Source: Firmicutes bacterium UBA5454 (GTDB taxonomy: Bacteria; Bacillota; Clostridia; Caldicoprobacterales; DTU083). From it: a stretch of DNA of 23,730 nucleotides. The notes below the pieces were generated by a model. The model was not told the DNA's origin and did not search any database. It saw nothing but the letters and a program-made list of their open reading frames with translations. The stretch lies in the NCBI GenBank assembly GCA_002426555.1, contig DIQU01000091.1, positions 4,849 to 28,578 of the forward strand, read 5' to 3'. Position 1 is the stretch's first letter; each line of letters opens with the position of its first letter. The position numbers and the translations under genes were made by a program. Below are positions 6,531 to 15,068 of the stretch, in pieces.

Positions 6531-7358
6531 ATGCTTGGTATAAGAATAATTTCAGCTGTTATAGCACTTGCTTTTGTAGCTATCATACTTTGGGCAGGAG
6601 GCTGGTATTTTAATGCAGCATTGATTGCAGCTTCCCTGATTGGGATGTATGAAATATACCGAGCGTTTGGTCTAAAGGGAATGAAAGCTCAGAGCACAGC
6701 CGCTTATTTGGCAATTATATTTTTCCATATACAACATTTTCTTTATCAAGGCAGTTATGACTTTTTCCATATTTTGATTACAGTGGTACTCTTTATGTCT
6801 TTACAGGTATTCATGCATTCTGTTAAAGTTGATAATATTGCAATTACAGTATTAGGTTTCTTTTATCCCGGTATTCTTTTAACTACTGCAAGTTTAATGC
6901 GAGATGCCGCCTGTACAAATCCCAATTATTTACTTATTCTGTCCATCACTGCAAGTTATGCCACAGACAGCTTTGCCTACTTTACCGGCAAAACACTGGG
7001 CAAAAAGAAACTTTGCCCTGCTATCAGCCCGGCAAAAACTATAGAAGGCAGCATAGGCGGAATGGTAGGAAGTATCATTTTAACGCCAATGCTTGGAATT
7101 CTTTTAAATTGGGTATACAATATACAGGTAAATTTAATCCATTTTATAGCTATTGGTATTTTAGGCGGGGTGTTTTCACAAATTGGTGACTTAACTGCTT
7201 CTTCTATCAAGCGCTATTGCGGAGTGAAAAACTATGGGAATATCATGCCGGGGCATGGAGGTATAATGGACAGAATCGACAGTCTTTTGTTCGTGCTGCC
7301 CGTTGTCTACGTGTATTCCCAGTTGTTTATGACTGCCTGGAAAGGAATAGTTTTGTGA
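6531..7358 (+). CDS. cdsA: phosphatidate cytidylyltransferase (CDP-diglyceride synthase)
   Basis: A 275-residue polytopic membrane protein with about eight hydrophobic segments. It makes CDP-diacylglycerol from phosphatidate and CTP, the precursor of phosphatidylglycerol, cardiolipin and phosphatidylserine. The C-terminal signature is present: GDLTASSIKR, then PGHGGIMDRID, including both Asp residues expected to bind metal (in GDL and in MDR, 27 residues apart as in the Thermotoga enzyme). One signature residue differs: the usual Lys-Asp pair before the PGHGG motif reads Lys-Asn here. The stop overlaps the dxr start (GTGA at 7355-7358). Confidence 0.95.
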   Translation: MLGIRIISAVIALAFVAIILWAGGWYFNAALIAASLIGMYEIYRAFGLKGMKAQSTAAYLAIIFFHIQHFLYQGSYDFFHILITVVLFMSLQVFMHSVKVDNIAITVLGFFYPGILLTTASLMRDAACTNPNYLLILSITASYATDSFAYFTGKTLGKKKLCPAISPAKTIEGSIGGMVGSIILTPMLGILLNWVYNIQVNLIHFIAIGILGGVFSQIGDLTASSIKRYCGVKNYGNIMPGHGGIMDRIDSLLFVLPVVYVYSQLFMTAWKGIVL

Positions 7359-8503
7359 AACGGATTGTAATTCTGGGATCAACCGGTTCTATCGGAACCC
7401 AAGCTTTGGACATATTAAGTCAATACCCCGAATTTAAGTTTATTGCATTGGCTGCCAATGAAAATATTGATCTGCTGGAAAAACAGGCTTTGAAATTCCG
7501 CCCTGCCAAGGTTGCTGTGACTAACGCAGAGAAAGCCGTGATTCTGCGGGACAGACTGCCCAAAGAAATTGAAGTCCTATCGGGAAAACAGGCTCTGGTT
7601 GAATTGGCTTCCCTACAAGAAGTTGATATTGTTCTGGTTTCTGTTGTAGGCATTTCCGGATTGGAAGCTACTCTGGTTGCATTGGAGTCAGGCAAGGACA
7701 TAGCATTGGCCAATAAGGAAACCCTGGTGGCAGGGGGAAGCCTGGTTATGGAAACCGCTCGACAGTCCGGAAGCAAAATCCTTCCTGTAGACAGTGAGCA
7801 TTCTGCAATTTTTCAGTGTCTGCAAGGCAGTAAAGGAAATAAAGAGGTGCAAAAGATCCTGTTGACAGCATCGGGGGGGCCTTTCCGAGGATTTAAACGG
7901 GAACAGCTGGAAGGGGTAACAACAAGAGATGCGCTGAATCACCCTCGTTGGCACATGGGCAAAAAAGTAACTGTAGATAGTGCAACCCTTATGAACAAAG
8001 GTTTGGAAGTAATAGAAGCCAAATGGTTGTTTGAATTGAATATAGAGCAAATCGAAGTTCTGATTCACCCGCAAAGTGTCATACATTCAATGGTACAGTA
8101 CATAGACGGCTCCATAATTGCCCAACTGGGACCCATTGACATGAGACTTCCAATTTTGTACGCCTTTACCTGGCCGAATCGTCTGGCTGCTGATTTACCA
8201 AGGGTGGATTTCACATCGCAAGAGAGCCTTAGCTTTGAAGAACCGGATATGGATTCTTTTCCCAGCCTTCAACTGGCCTACGAAGCGTTGCGTATCAACG
8301 GCACTATGCCTGCCGTATTAAATGCAGCCAATGAGCTTGCAGTGGAGAGATTTTTGAAATCCTCAATAAGCTTTACTGATATTCCTCGAATTGTTGAAAA
8401 AGCCATGGTTCACCATCAAGCTGTAAGCAGACCTGCTTTGGAGGACATTTTACTTGCAGACAAGGAAACCAGGGAACGATTAGAAAGGGATGATAAACTA
8501 TGA
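7355..8503 (+). CDS. dxr: 1-deoxy-D-xylulose 5-phosphate reductoisomerase
   Basis: A 382-residue enzyme of the MEP isoprenoid pathway that converts DXP to MEP with NADPH and a divalent metal. Visible features are the dinucleotide motif GSTGSIG (8-14), the metal ligands Asp146 and Glu148 in VDSEHSA and Glu218 in MNKGLEVIEAKW, the TASGGPF loop, NHPRWHMGKKVTVDSATL and IHPQSVIHSMV. The start is GTG 7355, overlapping the cdsA stop, with AAAGGAA at 7341-7347; a longer in-frame extension to 7217 overlaps cdsA and adds no family sequence. Its ATGA overlap with rseP (8500-8503) indicates coupling. Confidence 0.97.
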   Translation: MKRIVILGSTGSIGTQALDILSQYPEFKFIALAANENIDLLEKQALKFRPAKVAVTNAEKAVILRDRLPKEIEVLSGKQALVELASLQEVDIVLVSVVGISGLEATLVALESGKDIALANKETLVAGGSLVMETARQSGSKILPVDSEHSAIFQCLQGSKGNKEVQKILLTASGGPFRGFKREQLEGVTTRDALNHPRWHMGKKVTVDSATLMNKGLEVIEAKWLFELNIEQIEVLIHPQSVIHSMVQYIDGSIIAQLGPIDMRLPILYAFTWPNRLAADLPRVDFTSQESLSFEEPDMDSFPSLQLAYEALRINGTMPAVLNAANELAVERFLKSSISFTDIPRIVEKAMVHHQAVSRPALEDILLADKETRERLERDDKL

Positions 8504-9534
8504 CAACTATTTTAATAGCTTTACTTTTTTTCAGTATCATAATTATGATACACGAATTGGGACATTTTCTAGCAGCCAAAGCAGCTGGAATATATGCGGA
8601 GGAGTTTTCTATCGGTATGGGACCGAGGCTCTTGAAAATCTCGGGAAAGGAAACAGTTTATTCCCTTCGACTGCTTCCCATTGGAGGTTATGTGCGTTTT
8701 CTGGGGGAAGATGAGGATAGCAGCGAGCCCAGAGCCTTTAACAATATAAAAGTATGGAAACGTTTTCTGGTTGTAGTATCAGGTCCATTGATGAACCTGC
8801 TTCTAGCGGTATTGCTGTTCAATATTGCCTTTCTTTCCTTTGGCGTATACGAAGCGGACATGCCTGTCATCAAAGAGGTGATTTCAGGTTATCCTGCAGA
8901 ACAAGCAGGATTGCAGGCGGAAGATCGTATCATCGAAATAGGGGATATGAATGTTACTCAGATGGAAGATAATGAAGCTGTGGAAAGCATCCGTAATTTT
9001 ATAAACGATAATGGTCCAAAACCTTTCAAAATAACTATCAAACGAGATGATCAAACCTTAAGCTATGATATAATGCCCAGCTTGGACGAAGAAAACAAGC
9101 GTTGGCAAATAGGCTTTTATTTTCAACCCAGGATACGCAAAGTCAGCTTCTTTGAGTCCATAGCAATGTCGTTTATGCAAACCTACCGTATAATCGGAAT
9201 GATGTTTGTCATACTAAAGGATCTTATTTTTGCAGGGAAGGGTCTGGGTGATGTTATGGGTCCTATAGGTATCGTTACTGAAATTGGCAGAGCAGCCCAG
9301 GCGGGTATACAGCAATTGCTAAACCTTGGTATTATTATCACCATTAATCTCGGTATAATAAATCTGATTCCCTTTCCAGCTTTGGATGGAGGACGCTTGG
9401 TCCTTCTTATAGTAGAAGGAGTACGGGGGAAGCCTGTAGATCGCAACAAAGAAGGTCTTTTTAACTTGATTGGGTTTGCATTGCTGATAATTCTGATGAT
9501 TGTGGTAACTTACAAGGACATCCTTAAGATTTAG
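8500..9534 (+). CDS. rseP: RseP/RasP-type site-2 intramembrane zinc metalloprotease
   Basis: A 344-residue membrane protein. The zinc-binding HELGH (18-22) is in the first membrane segment, and the third ligand Asp296 is in NLIPFPALDGG near the C terminus. Between them are a second membrane segment (about 86-115) and a PDZ domain (about 115-200) with YPAEQAGLQAEDRIIEI. A final membrane segment follows residue 320. The family cuts membrane-embedded anti-sigma factors, signal peptide remnants and division proteins (RasP in Bacillus). It is coupled to dxr by ATGA. The usual downstream gene ispG is missing. Confidence 0.95.
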   Translation: MTTILIALLFFSIIIMIHELGHFLAAKAAGIYAEEFSIGMGPRLLKISGKETVYSLRLLPIGGYVRFLGEDEDSSEPRAFNNIKVWKRFLVVVSGPLMNLLLAVLLFNIAFLSFGVYEADMPVIKEVISGYPAEQAGLQAEDRIIEIGDMNVTQMEDNEAVESIRNFINDNGPKPFKITIKRDDQTLSYDIMPSLDEENKRWQIGFYFQPRIRKVSFFESIAMSFMQTYRIIGMMFVILKDLIFAGKGLGDVMGPIGIVTEIGRAAQAGIQQLLNLGIIITINLGIINLIPFPALDGGRLVLLIVEGVRGKPVDRNKEGLFNLIGFALLIILMIVVTYKDILKI

Positions 9535-9572
9535 CAAAGAGAAACAGGCAACGACAAATCAGGAGTGAAAAA

Positions 9573-10208
9573 ATGGAAGTTTCAATCATTATTCCAGCTT
9601 TTAACGAAGAGAACAATATTCCGCTGGTTTTGGAGCCGCTTTGTTCCATGGAAGAGCCATACGAAATACTGGTAGTCAATGACGGTTCATCAGATAGAAC
9701 CTCTGACATAGCCCGTTCTTTCGGAATACAGGTATTGGATCTGCCGAAAAACAAGGGTAAAAGTTATGCTATGTGGACAGGCCTGAATAAAACCGCTGGT
9801 GAAATCATTCTATTTCTGGATGCAGATCTAGTCGGTCTGAAACCTGAACAGATCAAATGGTTGATTGCTCCTATAGAGGAAGGTTACGCTGATATGACTG
9901 TGGGTGTTTTTTATTCTGGAAGAAGTATAACAGATCTGGCACAAAAGCTCACTCCATTTTTATCCGGCCAAAGAGGTGTAAAAAGAGAGAGTCTGATCTA
10001 TCTCAATGATGATGATTGGAAATCTGGTTTTGGTATAGAAGTTGCTTTGACCCGTTATGCAAAAGATCATCATTTACGTATTATGGAAATCCCTTTGGAA
10101 AATGTATCACAAACCATGAAGGAAGAAAAGCTCGGTTTGGGCAATGGAATGAAAGCTCGACTCAAAATGTACTGGGAGATTGTTAAAGAGTTCAGCAGAA
10201 ATAGTTAA
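9573..10208 (+). CDS. GT2 family glycosyltransferase
   Basis: A 211-residue GT-A fold protein without a membrane segment. It has the nucleotide-sugar fold opening VSIIIPAFNEENNI (3-16), VVNDGSSDRT (34-43), NKGKSYAMWTGL and the metal-binding DAD (Asp83, Asp85) in LFLDADL. A second Asp-rich stretch, NDDDWKSGFGIEVAL, lies around 150-160 in the acceptor part. The sugar and acceptor cannot be told; resemblance to dolichol/polyprenyl-phosphate sugar transferases and its place after uppS-cdsA-dxr make a lipid-linked acceptor possible, by inference only. AGGAG precedes the ATG. The gene lies between rseP and polC, where ispG and proS are common in relatives. Confidence 0.85.
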   Translation: MEVSIIIPAFNEENNIPLVLEPLCSMEEPYEILVVNDGSSDRTSDIARSFGIQVLDLPKNKGKSYAMWTGLNKTAGEIILFLDADLVGLKPEQIKWLIAPIEEGYADMTVGVFYSGRSITDLAQKLTPFLSGQRGVKRESLIYLNDDDWKSGFGIEVALTRYAKDHHLRIMEIPLENVSQTMKEEKLGLGNGMKARLKMYWEIVKEFSRNS

Positions 10209-10242
10209 TAGTAATATCTTATACTTCCATAAAATCTTTCAA

Positions 10243-10306
10243 TGTCATCCTGAACATTTGCGAAGGGTCTTTCCTGTTCGGATTCCTTGGTAAACTTGGA
10301 ATGACA
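10243..10306. repeat. TGTCAT/ATGACA-bounded element, dispersed-repeat-like
   Basis: The ends TGTCAT (10243-10248) and ATGACA (10301-10306) are inverted copies. Inside are CCTGAACATTTGCGAAGGGTCTTTCCTG and GGATTCCTTGG-like words. This pattern, with GTCATCCTGA...TTCGC...GGAATGACA, resembles short non-coding repeats seen many times in diverse bacterial genomes (resemblance from memory, not searched). It is about 64 bases and has no coding capacity. Confidence 0.5.
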
Positions 10307-10344
10307 AGTTTAAGTGCTACAGAATACCAGTTGTGTATAGTAAC

Positions 10345-10428
10345 TGGAAGTCAGAAGTCAGAAGTCGGAAGTAAGGAGATAGAAGCTGGAAGTTGGAGCT
10401 TGGAAGATAGAAGTTGGAAGTTGGAGCT
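10345..10428 (+). repeat. heptanucleotide tandem array, consensus TGGAAGT, 12 units
   Basis: Twelve consecutive 7-base units can be laid out from 10345 to 10428 with consensus TGGAAGT; each unit keeps GAAG or GGAG. A higher-order copy is visible: 10380-10402 and 10408-10430 are 23-base segments that differ at one base, 28 bases apart. The array is purine-rich on the + strand and has no dyad symmetry or unique spacers, so it is not a CRISPR array. Its origin may be slippage or spread of a simple repeat. Confidence 0.8.
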
Positions 10429-10547
10429 TGTAAAATCAGTAGTCTGAATATGATAAACTACTTGACCAGTTGCGTAAGCAAAAACAAACAAGATAAAGGC
10501 TATGTAATGGGTTGAAACAGGACACACGTTTATATAGGGGGATTCAA

Positions 10548-13500
10548 ATGTCAAAGCGGAGATCTGCCGCACATGAACAAATCTGGCTGGATCAGTTATA
10601 TGACATGCTGAATACAGCAAATATCCAATTGGATATCGAAAAAACGCTGGTATATAAAAAAAGTAAAACTTGGGAAATTTACTTGAGATCTTCCCATTAT
10701 ATTTCATATGAGAAAATCACAATCCTCGAAAGCAAACTTAAAGAGTATTTTTTTGATATAAACAATATCAGAATACGAATTGTCTGTTCAAAAAGTCTAG
10801 AGGATATTACTCAGCAATTTCATAATATATGGATGGATATACAGGAATATATTAAAATCGAAAAGCCATCGATAAGCTGGCTGAGTAACTGTTCATATCA
10901 TCTGGAAGGCAATGTTTTACACATATTCTCCGAACAGGCCAGTAAGCTGGATATACTCAGTCAAATGGAAGTTCCCAAGTGGATTGAAAAATGGTTGCAG
11001 ACCAGCTTTCAGCAAAAAATCCAGGTAATTCTGTCGGAGGATAATGAAGATTCCGATAATATCCAGGATGACTACTTTCAAGAAAGAGACAAAGAGGAAC
11101 AGGAACTTATTCGTCAAGCTACTGAACATATTCCTGCTGTAACGGGAACAAAAATGAACCTAAAGAGCGGAACGATCTTGCTAGGCAGATCTGTGAAGGA
11201 AGAACCATTACCCATCATAAGCTTAAAAGAAGACAGCGGCAAGGTTACAGTTGAGGCCTGTATTTTTAATATGGAAAGCAGGGAGATTCGAGGCGGGAAA
11301 TATCTTGTGCTTCTGGATGTTACCGATTACACAAGCTCCATCACCATCAGAATGTTCCTGAAACCAGATAAAGCTAAAGAGTTATTAAGGAAATTAAAGG
11401 TGGGCAACTGGTATCGTATTAGGGGAGACTGCCAATACGATAAATATCAAAAGGAAATCGTGTTGAGTCCCAATGATATAATTACTGCTCCTTCTCGTAC
11501 CAGACTGGACGAAGCACCGAAAAAAAGGGTAGAGCTGCATTTACACACGCAGATGAGTTCCATGGACGGAATAACTTCTGCAAATGACATAGTTGAGCGA
11601 GCTGCATTATGGGGTCACTCAGCTGTTGCAGTAACAGATCACGGGGTTGTACAGGCTTTCCCTGAAGCATATGCTGCCGGGCAGAATAATGGTGTGAAGA
11701 TTCTACTTGGACTAGAGGCTTATTTGATAAATGACAGCCAGCCAATAATACAATATAGCCGACCAGATGATTTTAATCAGACATTTGTTGTTTTAGATAT
11801 AGAAACTACAGGTTTAGATTCCGTAAACGATGAGATTATTGAAATTGGAGCTAAGAAAATAATGGGACGAAAAATTGTTGATTCCTTCCAAAGCTTCGTT
11901 AAACCGGAGAGACAGATACCTGTTGATATTACAGAACTTACAGGAATCACTCAGGACATGGTAAAGGACGCTCCACCTATTCAGCTGGTTTTATCTGATT
12001 TTATGACTTTTTGCGGAGATGCTGCTCTGGCTGCTCATAATGCTCCTTTCGATCTAGGTTTTATACGAGAAAAGGGCGAGACTTTCGGCTATACAATCAA
12101 CCAGCCGATTATAGACACCCTATCATTGTCCAGAGAATTACTAGGCGATTTGAAAAGATTCAAGTTGAACCTGGTAGCAGAGCATTTGGGTATTGAACTG
12201 AAAAACCATCACCGAGCAAATGATGATGCTGGTGCTGCCGGTGGAATATTGCTCAAATTGTTTGATATTCTCGAAAAACAGGGGGCAAGCAATTTAGATG
12301 AGATTAACGAACTGCTGAAAAAAAGAACAAATCTAAACAGCCTGCAAAGCTTCCATGCAGTAATATTAGTAAAAAATTATCTTGGGCTTAAAAACCTGTA
12401 TCGTTTGGTTTCAAAGTCACACTTGGACTTTTTCTATAGAAAACCCCGAATACCAAAGACTTTACTGGCTCAGTATAGAGAAGGTCTGATCATTGGTTCA
12501 GGGTGCGAAGCAGGTGAATTATATCAAGGTATATTGAATAATCAAACAAAAGAAGAGATTGATGAAATTGTAAATTTTTATGATTATTTGGAGATACAGC
12601 CCATTGCCAACAATCACCATCTCATTCGTGAAGGAAGGATATCCAATGAAGAGAGTTTAAGACAGATTAATCAGTGGATTGTATCTTTAGGTGAAAAGCA
12701 TAATAAGAAAGTTGCTGCCACAGGCGACGTTCATTTTTTGGATCTCCAGGATGAGTACTTCCGACGCATCCTGATGGATGGTCAAAAATTTGAAGATGCT
12801 GACATGCAGGCACCTTTATACTTTAAAACCACAGCAGAAATGCTGGATGAATTTTCCTACCTGGGAGTTGAAGAGGCCCATCGAGTGGTAATAGAGGCTC
12901 CCAACAGTATAGCAGATGAAATTGATGATATAAAACCTATCCCGGAACAGCTTGTTCCACCGGAAATCCACGGGGCTGAGGATGAAATCAGCAGTAAGTC
13001 CATTGATACAGCTGTATCCATATATGGCGAACCTCTGCCTGATATCGTGCAAAAAAGACTGGATAAGGAATTGAAATCAATTATTGGAAATGGTTATGCG
13101 GTATTATATCTAATAGCTCATAAATTGGTAAAGAAATCAAACAGCGATGGCTACCTGGTCGGTTCGCGAGGATCAGTAGGCTCCTCCTTTGTTGCTACCT
13201 TAACTGGCATAACCGAAGTAAATCCATTGCCGCCTCATTACATATGTCCAAGCTGCAAACATTCTGATTTTGAAATTGATACTGAACAATTTGGATGCGG
13301 TGCAGATTTACCTGATAAGATCTGTCCAAATTGCGGGCAGCCTTATGCTAAGGATGGATTTGATATTCCCTTTGAAGTGTTCTTAGGCTTTAAGGGAGAT
13401 AAGGTTCCAGATATCGATTTGAATTTTTCAGGTGAATATCAATTAGCTGCTCATAAATATACCGAAGAGCTGTTTGGGGAAGGACATGTTTTCCGTGCCG

Positions 13501-14849
13501 GTACAATTGGTACAATAGCAGAAAAAACTGCTTTTGGTTTTGTTAAGAAGTATCTTGAAAGCAAAGAGATTGAGGCCACCAATACGGAGATCAATCGCCT
13601 TGTTGCAGGCTGCACAGGTGTGAAAAGAACCACCGGTCAACATCCAGGCGGGATTTTAGTGGTACCTAAAAGCAGAGAAATCTATGAGTTTACTCCTATT
13701 CAACATCCAGCGGATGACAAAAAATCAGGTATAATAACCTCACATTTTGACTTTCATGCCATCCATGATACCTTGGTCAAACTGGATCTTCTGGGTCATG
13801 ATGATCCTACCGTCATACGTATGTTGGAAGACATTACCAAGGTAGATGCAAAAACCATTACCCTGGGAGAAGAAACTACGATGAAGCTGTTTTCTGGTAC
13901 AGAACCCTTAAAGGTGAAACCAGAAGATATTAACAGTCCTGTCGGCACCTTTGGTGTGCCAGAGTTTGGAACTCAATTTGTTCGACAGATGCTTGTAGAT
14001 ACGAAACCTACTACCTTTGCGGAATTAATACGCATAAGTGGTCTGTCCCATGGAACCGATGTTTGGTTGAATAACGCTCAAGAACTTATCCGAAATGAAG
14101 TCGCTGCACTGCCTGAGGTTATTTGTACCCGTGACGACATCATGATATATCTGATTAATCGCGGGTTGAAGCCCACTGAAGCTTTTAAAATTATGGAGAG
14201 TGTTAGAAAGGGAAACGGCTTGACTCCAGAAATGGAAAAAGTAATGGAGGAGAAATCCATACCAAAATGGTACATGGATTCTTGTAAAAAAATCAAATAT
14301 ATGTTCCCTAAAGCACATGCTGCAGCTTACGTTGTTATGGCTTTTCGAATTGCATGGTTTAAAGTTTACTATCCGGAAGCATTTTATGCCACATATTTTA
14401 CAGTCCGCGCTGATGATTTCGATGCAGCATTGATTATGAAAGGACCTGAATTTGTGCGGGAATCCATTAAAAACCTGACTTCCATAGGAAATGAATTAAG
14501 TGCTAAAGAGAAAAATGTACTGACAATACTTGAGGTAACTCTTGAAATGTACATGAGAAATATAGGATTTGTGCCGATAGACTTATATATGTCCGATTCA
14601 TCTCGTTTTATAATCACTAAGGAAGGAATACGACCACCTTTAAATGCATTACAGGGAGTAGGAACCAATGCGGCAAAGAGTATAGTAAAAGAAAGGGAAC
14701 AGAGAGAATTTCTTTCCATTGAAGATATGCATGATAGAACTCGTGTGACTAAAACAGTTATTGAAGCATTGAAGGAGCAAGGTGTTTTAGATAATCTACC
14801 CGAGACAAGTCAAATGTCCTTATTTAATTTCGCATTTCATTCCTCCTGA
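10548..14849 (+). CDS. polC: DNA polymerase III alpha subunit, Gram-positive PolC type
   Basis: A 1433-residue replicative polymerase, close to the 1437 of Bacillus PolC. Order: N-terminal domain (about 1-215), OB fold (about 220-320), first half of the PHP domain from about 327 (VELHLHTQMSSMDG, TDHGV), inserted DEDD 3'-5' exonuclease (Asp417 and Glu419 in LDIETTG; HNAPFD; HHRANDDA), second PHP half (ATGDVHF), then the polymerase core. The core has GSRGSVGSS, a zinc-binding cysteine group (Cys900, 903, 917, 926, 929) and catalytic Asp955 and Asp957 in PDIDLNFS. The C terminus has a clamp-binding QMSLF (1422-1426). The start is ATG 10548 after AGGGGG; the in-frame TTG 10512 has no ribosome binding site and would only lengthen a poorly conserved end. 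Confidence 0.98.
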   Translation: MSKRRSAAHEQIWLDQLYDMLNTANIQLDIEKTLVYKKSKTWEIYLRSSHYISYEKITILESKLKEYFFDINNIRIRIVCSKSLEDITQQFHNIWMDIQEYIKIEKPSISWLSNCSYHLEGNVLHIFSEQASKLDILSQMEVPKWIEKWLQTSFQQKIQVILSEDNEDSDNIQDDYFQERDKEEQELIRQATEHIPAVTGTKMNLKSGTILLGRSVKEEPLPIISLKEDSGKVTVEACIFNMESREIRGGKYLVLLDVTDYTSSITIRMFLKPDKAKELLRKLKVGNWYRIRGDCQYDKYQKEIVLSPNDIITAPSRTRLDEAPKKRVELHLHTQMSSMDGITSANDIVERAALWGHSAVAVTDHGVVQAFPEAYAAGQNNGVKILLGLEAYLINDSQPIIQYSRPDDFNQTFVVLDIETTGLDSVNDEIIEIGAKKIMGRKIVDSFQSFVKPERQIPVDITELTGITQDMVKDAPPIQLVLSDFMTFCGDAALAAHNAPFDLGFIREKGETFGYTINQPIIDTLSLSRELLGDLKRFKLNLVAEHLGIELKNHHRANDDAGAAGGILLKLFDILEKQGASNLDEINELLKKRTNLNSLQSFHAVILVKNYLGLKNLYRLVSKSHLDFFYRKPRIPKTLLAQYREGLIIGSGCEAGELYQGILNNQTKEEIDEIVNFYDYLEIQPIANNHHLIREGRISNEESLRQINQWIVSLGEKHNKKVAATGDVHFLDLQDEYFRRILMDGQKFEDADMQAPLYFKTTAEMLDEFSYLGVEEAHRVVIEAPNSIADEIDDIKPIPEQLVPPEIHGAEDEISSKSIDTAVSIYGEPLPDIVQKRLDKELKSIIGNGYAVLYLIAHKLVKKSNSDGYLVGSRGSVGSSFVATLTGITEVNPLPPHYICPSCKHSDFEIDTEQFGCGADLPDKICPNCGQPYAKDGFDIPFEVFLGFKGDKVPDIDLNFSGEYQLAAHKYTEELFGEGHVFRAGTIGTIAEKTAFGFVKKYLESKEIEATNTEINRLVAGCTGVKRTTGQHPGGILVVPKSREIYEFTPIQHPADDKKSGIITSHFDFHAIHDTLVKLDLLGHDDPTVIRMLEDITKVDAKTITLGEETTMKLFSGTEPLKVKPEDINSPVGTFGVPEFGTQFVRQMLVDTKPTTFAELIRISGLSHGTDVWLNNAQELIRNEVAALPEVICTRDDIMIYLINRGLKPTEAFKIMESVRKGNGLTPEMEKVMEEKSIPKWYMDSCKKIKYMFPKAHAAAYVVMAFRIAWFKVYYPEAFYATYFTVRADDFDAALIMKGPEFVRESIKNLTSIGNELSAKEKNVLTILEVTLEMYMRNIGFVPIDLYMSDSSRFIITKEGIRPPLNALQGVGTNAAKSIVKEREQREFLSIEDMHDRTRVTKTVIEALKEQGVLDNLPETSQMSLFNFAFHSS

Positions 14850-14867
14850 CCGAAACGAAAAAACTCC

Positions 14868-14896
14868 TTGCATTTCCTATGCGCTAATGATATACT
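14868..14896 (+). promoter_or_regulatory. strong promoter for the rimP-nusA operon
   Basis: TTGCAT (14868-14873), 17-base spacer, TATACT (14891-14896), with TG one base before the -10 box. The same -10 sequence, TG placement and 17-base spacing occur upstream of rpsB. It lies just after polC and gives a leader of about 165 bases before rimP. Confidence 0.8.
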
Positions 14897-14926
14897 TTTT
14901 ATGGTATGAATTGATAGAAGGTATCG

Positions 14927-14972
14927 AGAGTGGGTCACGCCCACTCTTTCATGTTATTACCCGCTGTTTTTT
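14927..14972 (+). promoter_or_regulatory. rimP-nusA leader with two alternative stems, candidate NusA-responsive attenuator
   Basis: Stem 1: AGAGTGGG (14927-14934), loop TCACG, CCCACTCT (14940-14947), followed by an interrupted T tract (TTCATGTTATT). Stem 2: AGTGGGT (14929-14935) pairs with ACCCGCT (14959-14965), 7 bp with one G-U, followed by G and six T (14967-14972). The two stems share their 5' arm and exclude each other. A strong hairpin with a poor T tract is typical of NusA-dependent terminators, and NusA of Bacillus subtilis is reported to attenuate its own operon in the leader. The pairings are seen; the mechanism here is inference. Stem 1 could also help end polC transcripts. Confidence 0.55.
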
Positions 14973-15012
14973 CTGAACCGTCAACCGGGAGCTGTCAGGA
15001 TAAATAAAAGCA

Positions 15013-15051
15013 AACATTGAAACAATGTTATATATGGATTATCCAGATAAT
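15013..15051 (+). promoter_or_regulatory. dyad symmetries just upstream of rimP
   Basis: AACATTG (15013-15019), loop AAA, CAATGTT (15023-15029) form a perfect 7-bp hairpin, and ATTATC (15038-15043) / GATAAT (15046-15051) form a second dyad with a 2-base gap. They end 6 bases before the GGAGGGAA ribosome binding site. They may be operator-like or part of the leader fold; no protein can be named. Confidence 0.3.
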
Positions 15052-15068
15052 ATTTTGGAGGGAATAAA

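Larger units (their letters stand above)
10209..10547 (+). other. gene-free region upstream of polC
   Basis: These 339 bases hold no credible ORF. From left to right they contain a TGTCAT...ATGACA element (10243-10306), a heptanucleotide array (10345-10428), then about 120 bases leading to polC. I see no strong promoter: TATGAT at 10450-10455 has no well-spaced -35 box, and TTGCGT (10470-10475) with GATAAA (10492-10497) is weak. No terminator hairpin follows the glycosyltransferase gene. Confidence 0.6.

Noticed and set aside
7217..7354. 46-codon N-terminal extension of dxr
   Set aside because: It overlaps the coding end of cdsA, and the dinucleotide motif begins properly right after GTG 7355, which has a good ribosome binding site.
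10345..10430. CRISPR array
   Set aside because: Repeat units are 7 bases with no unique spacers and no cas genes nearby.
10512..10547. TTG start 12 codons upstream for polC
   Set aside because: No ribosome binding site; ATG 10548 has AGGGGG at good spacing.
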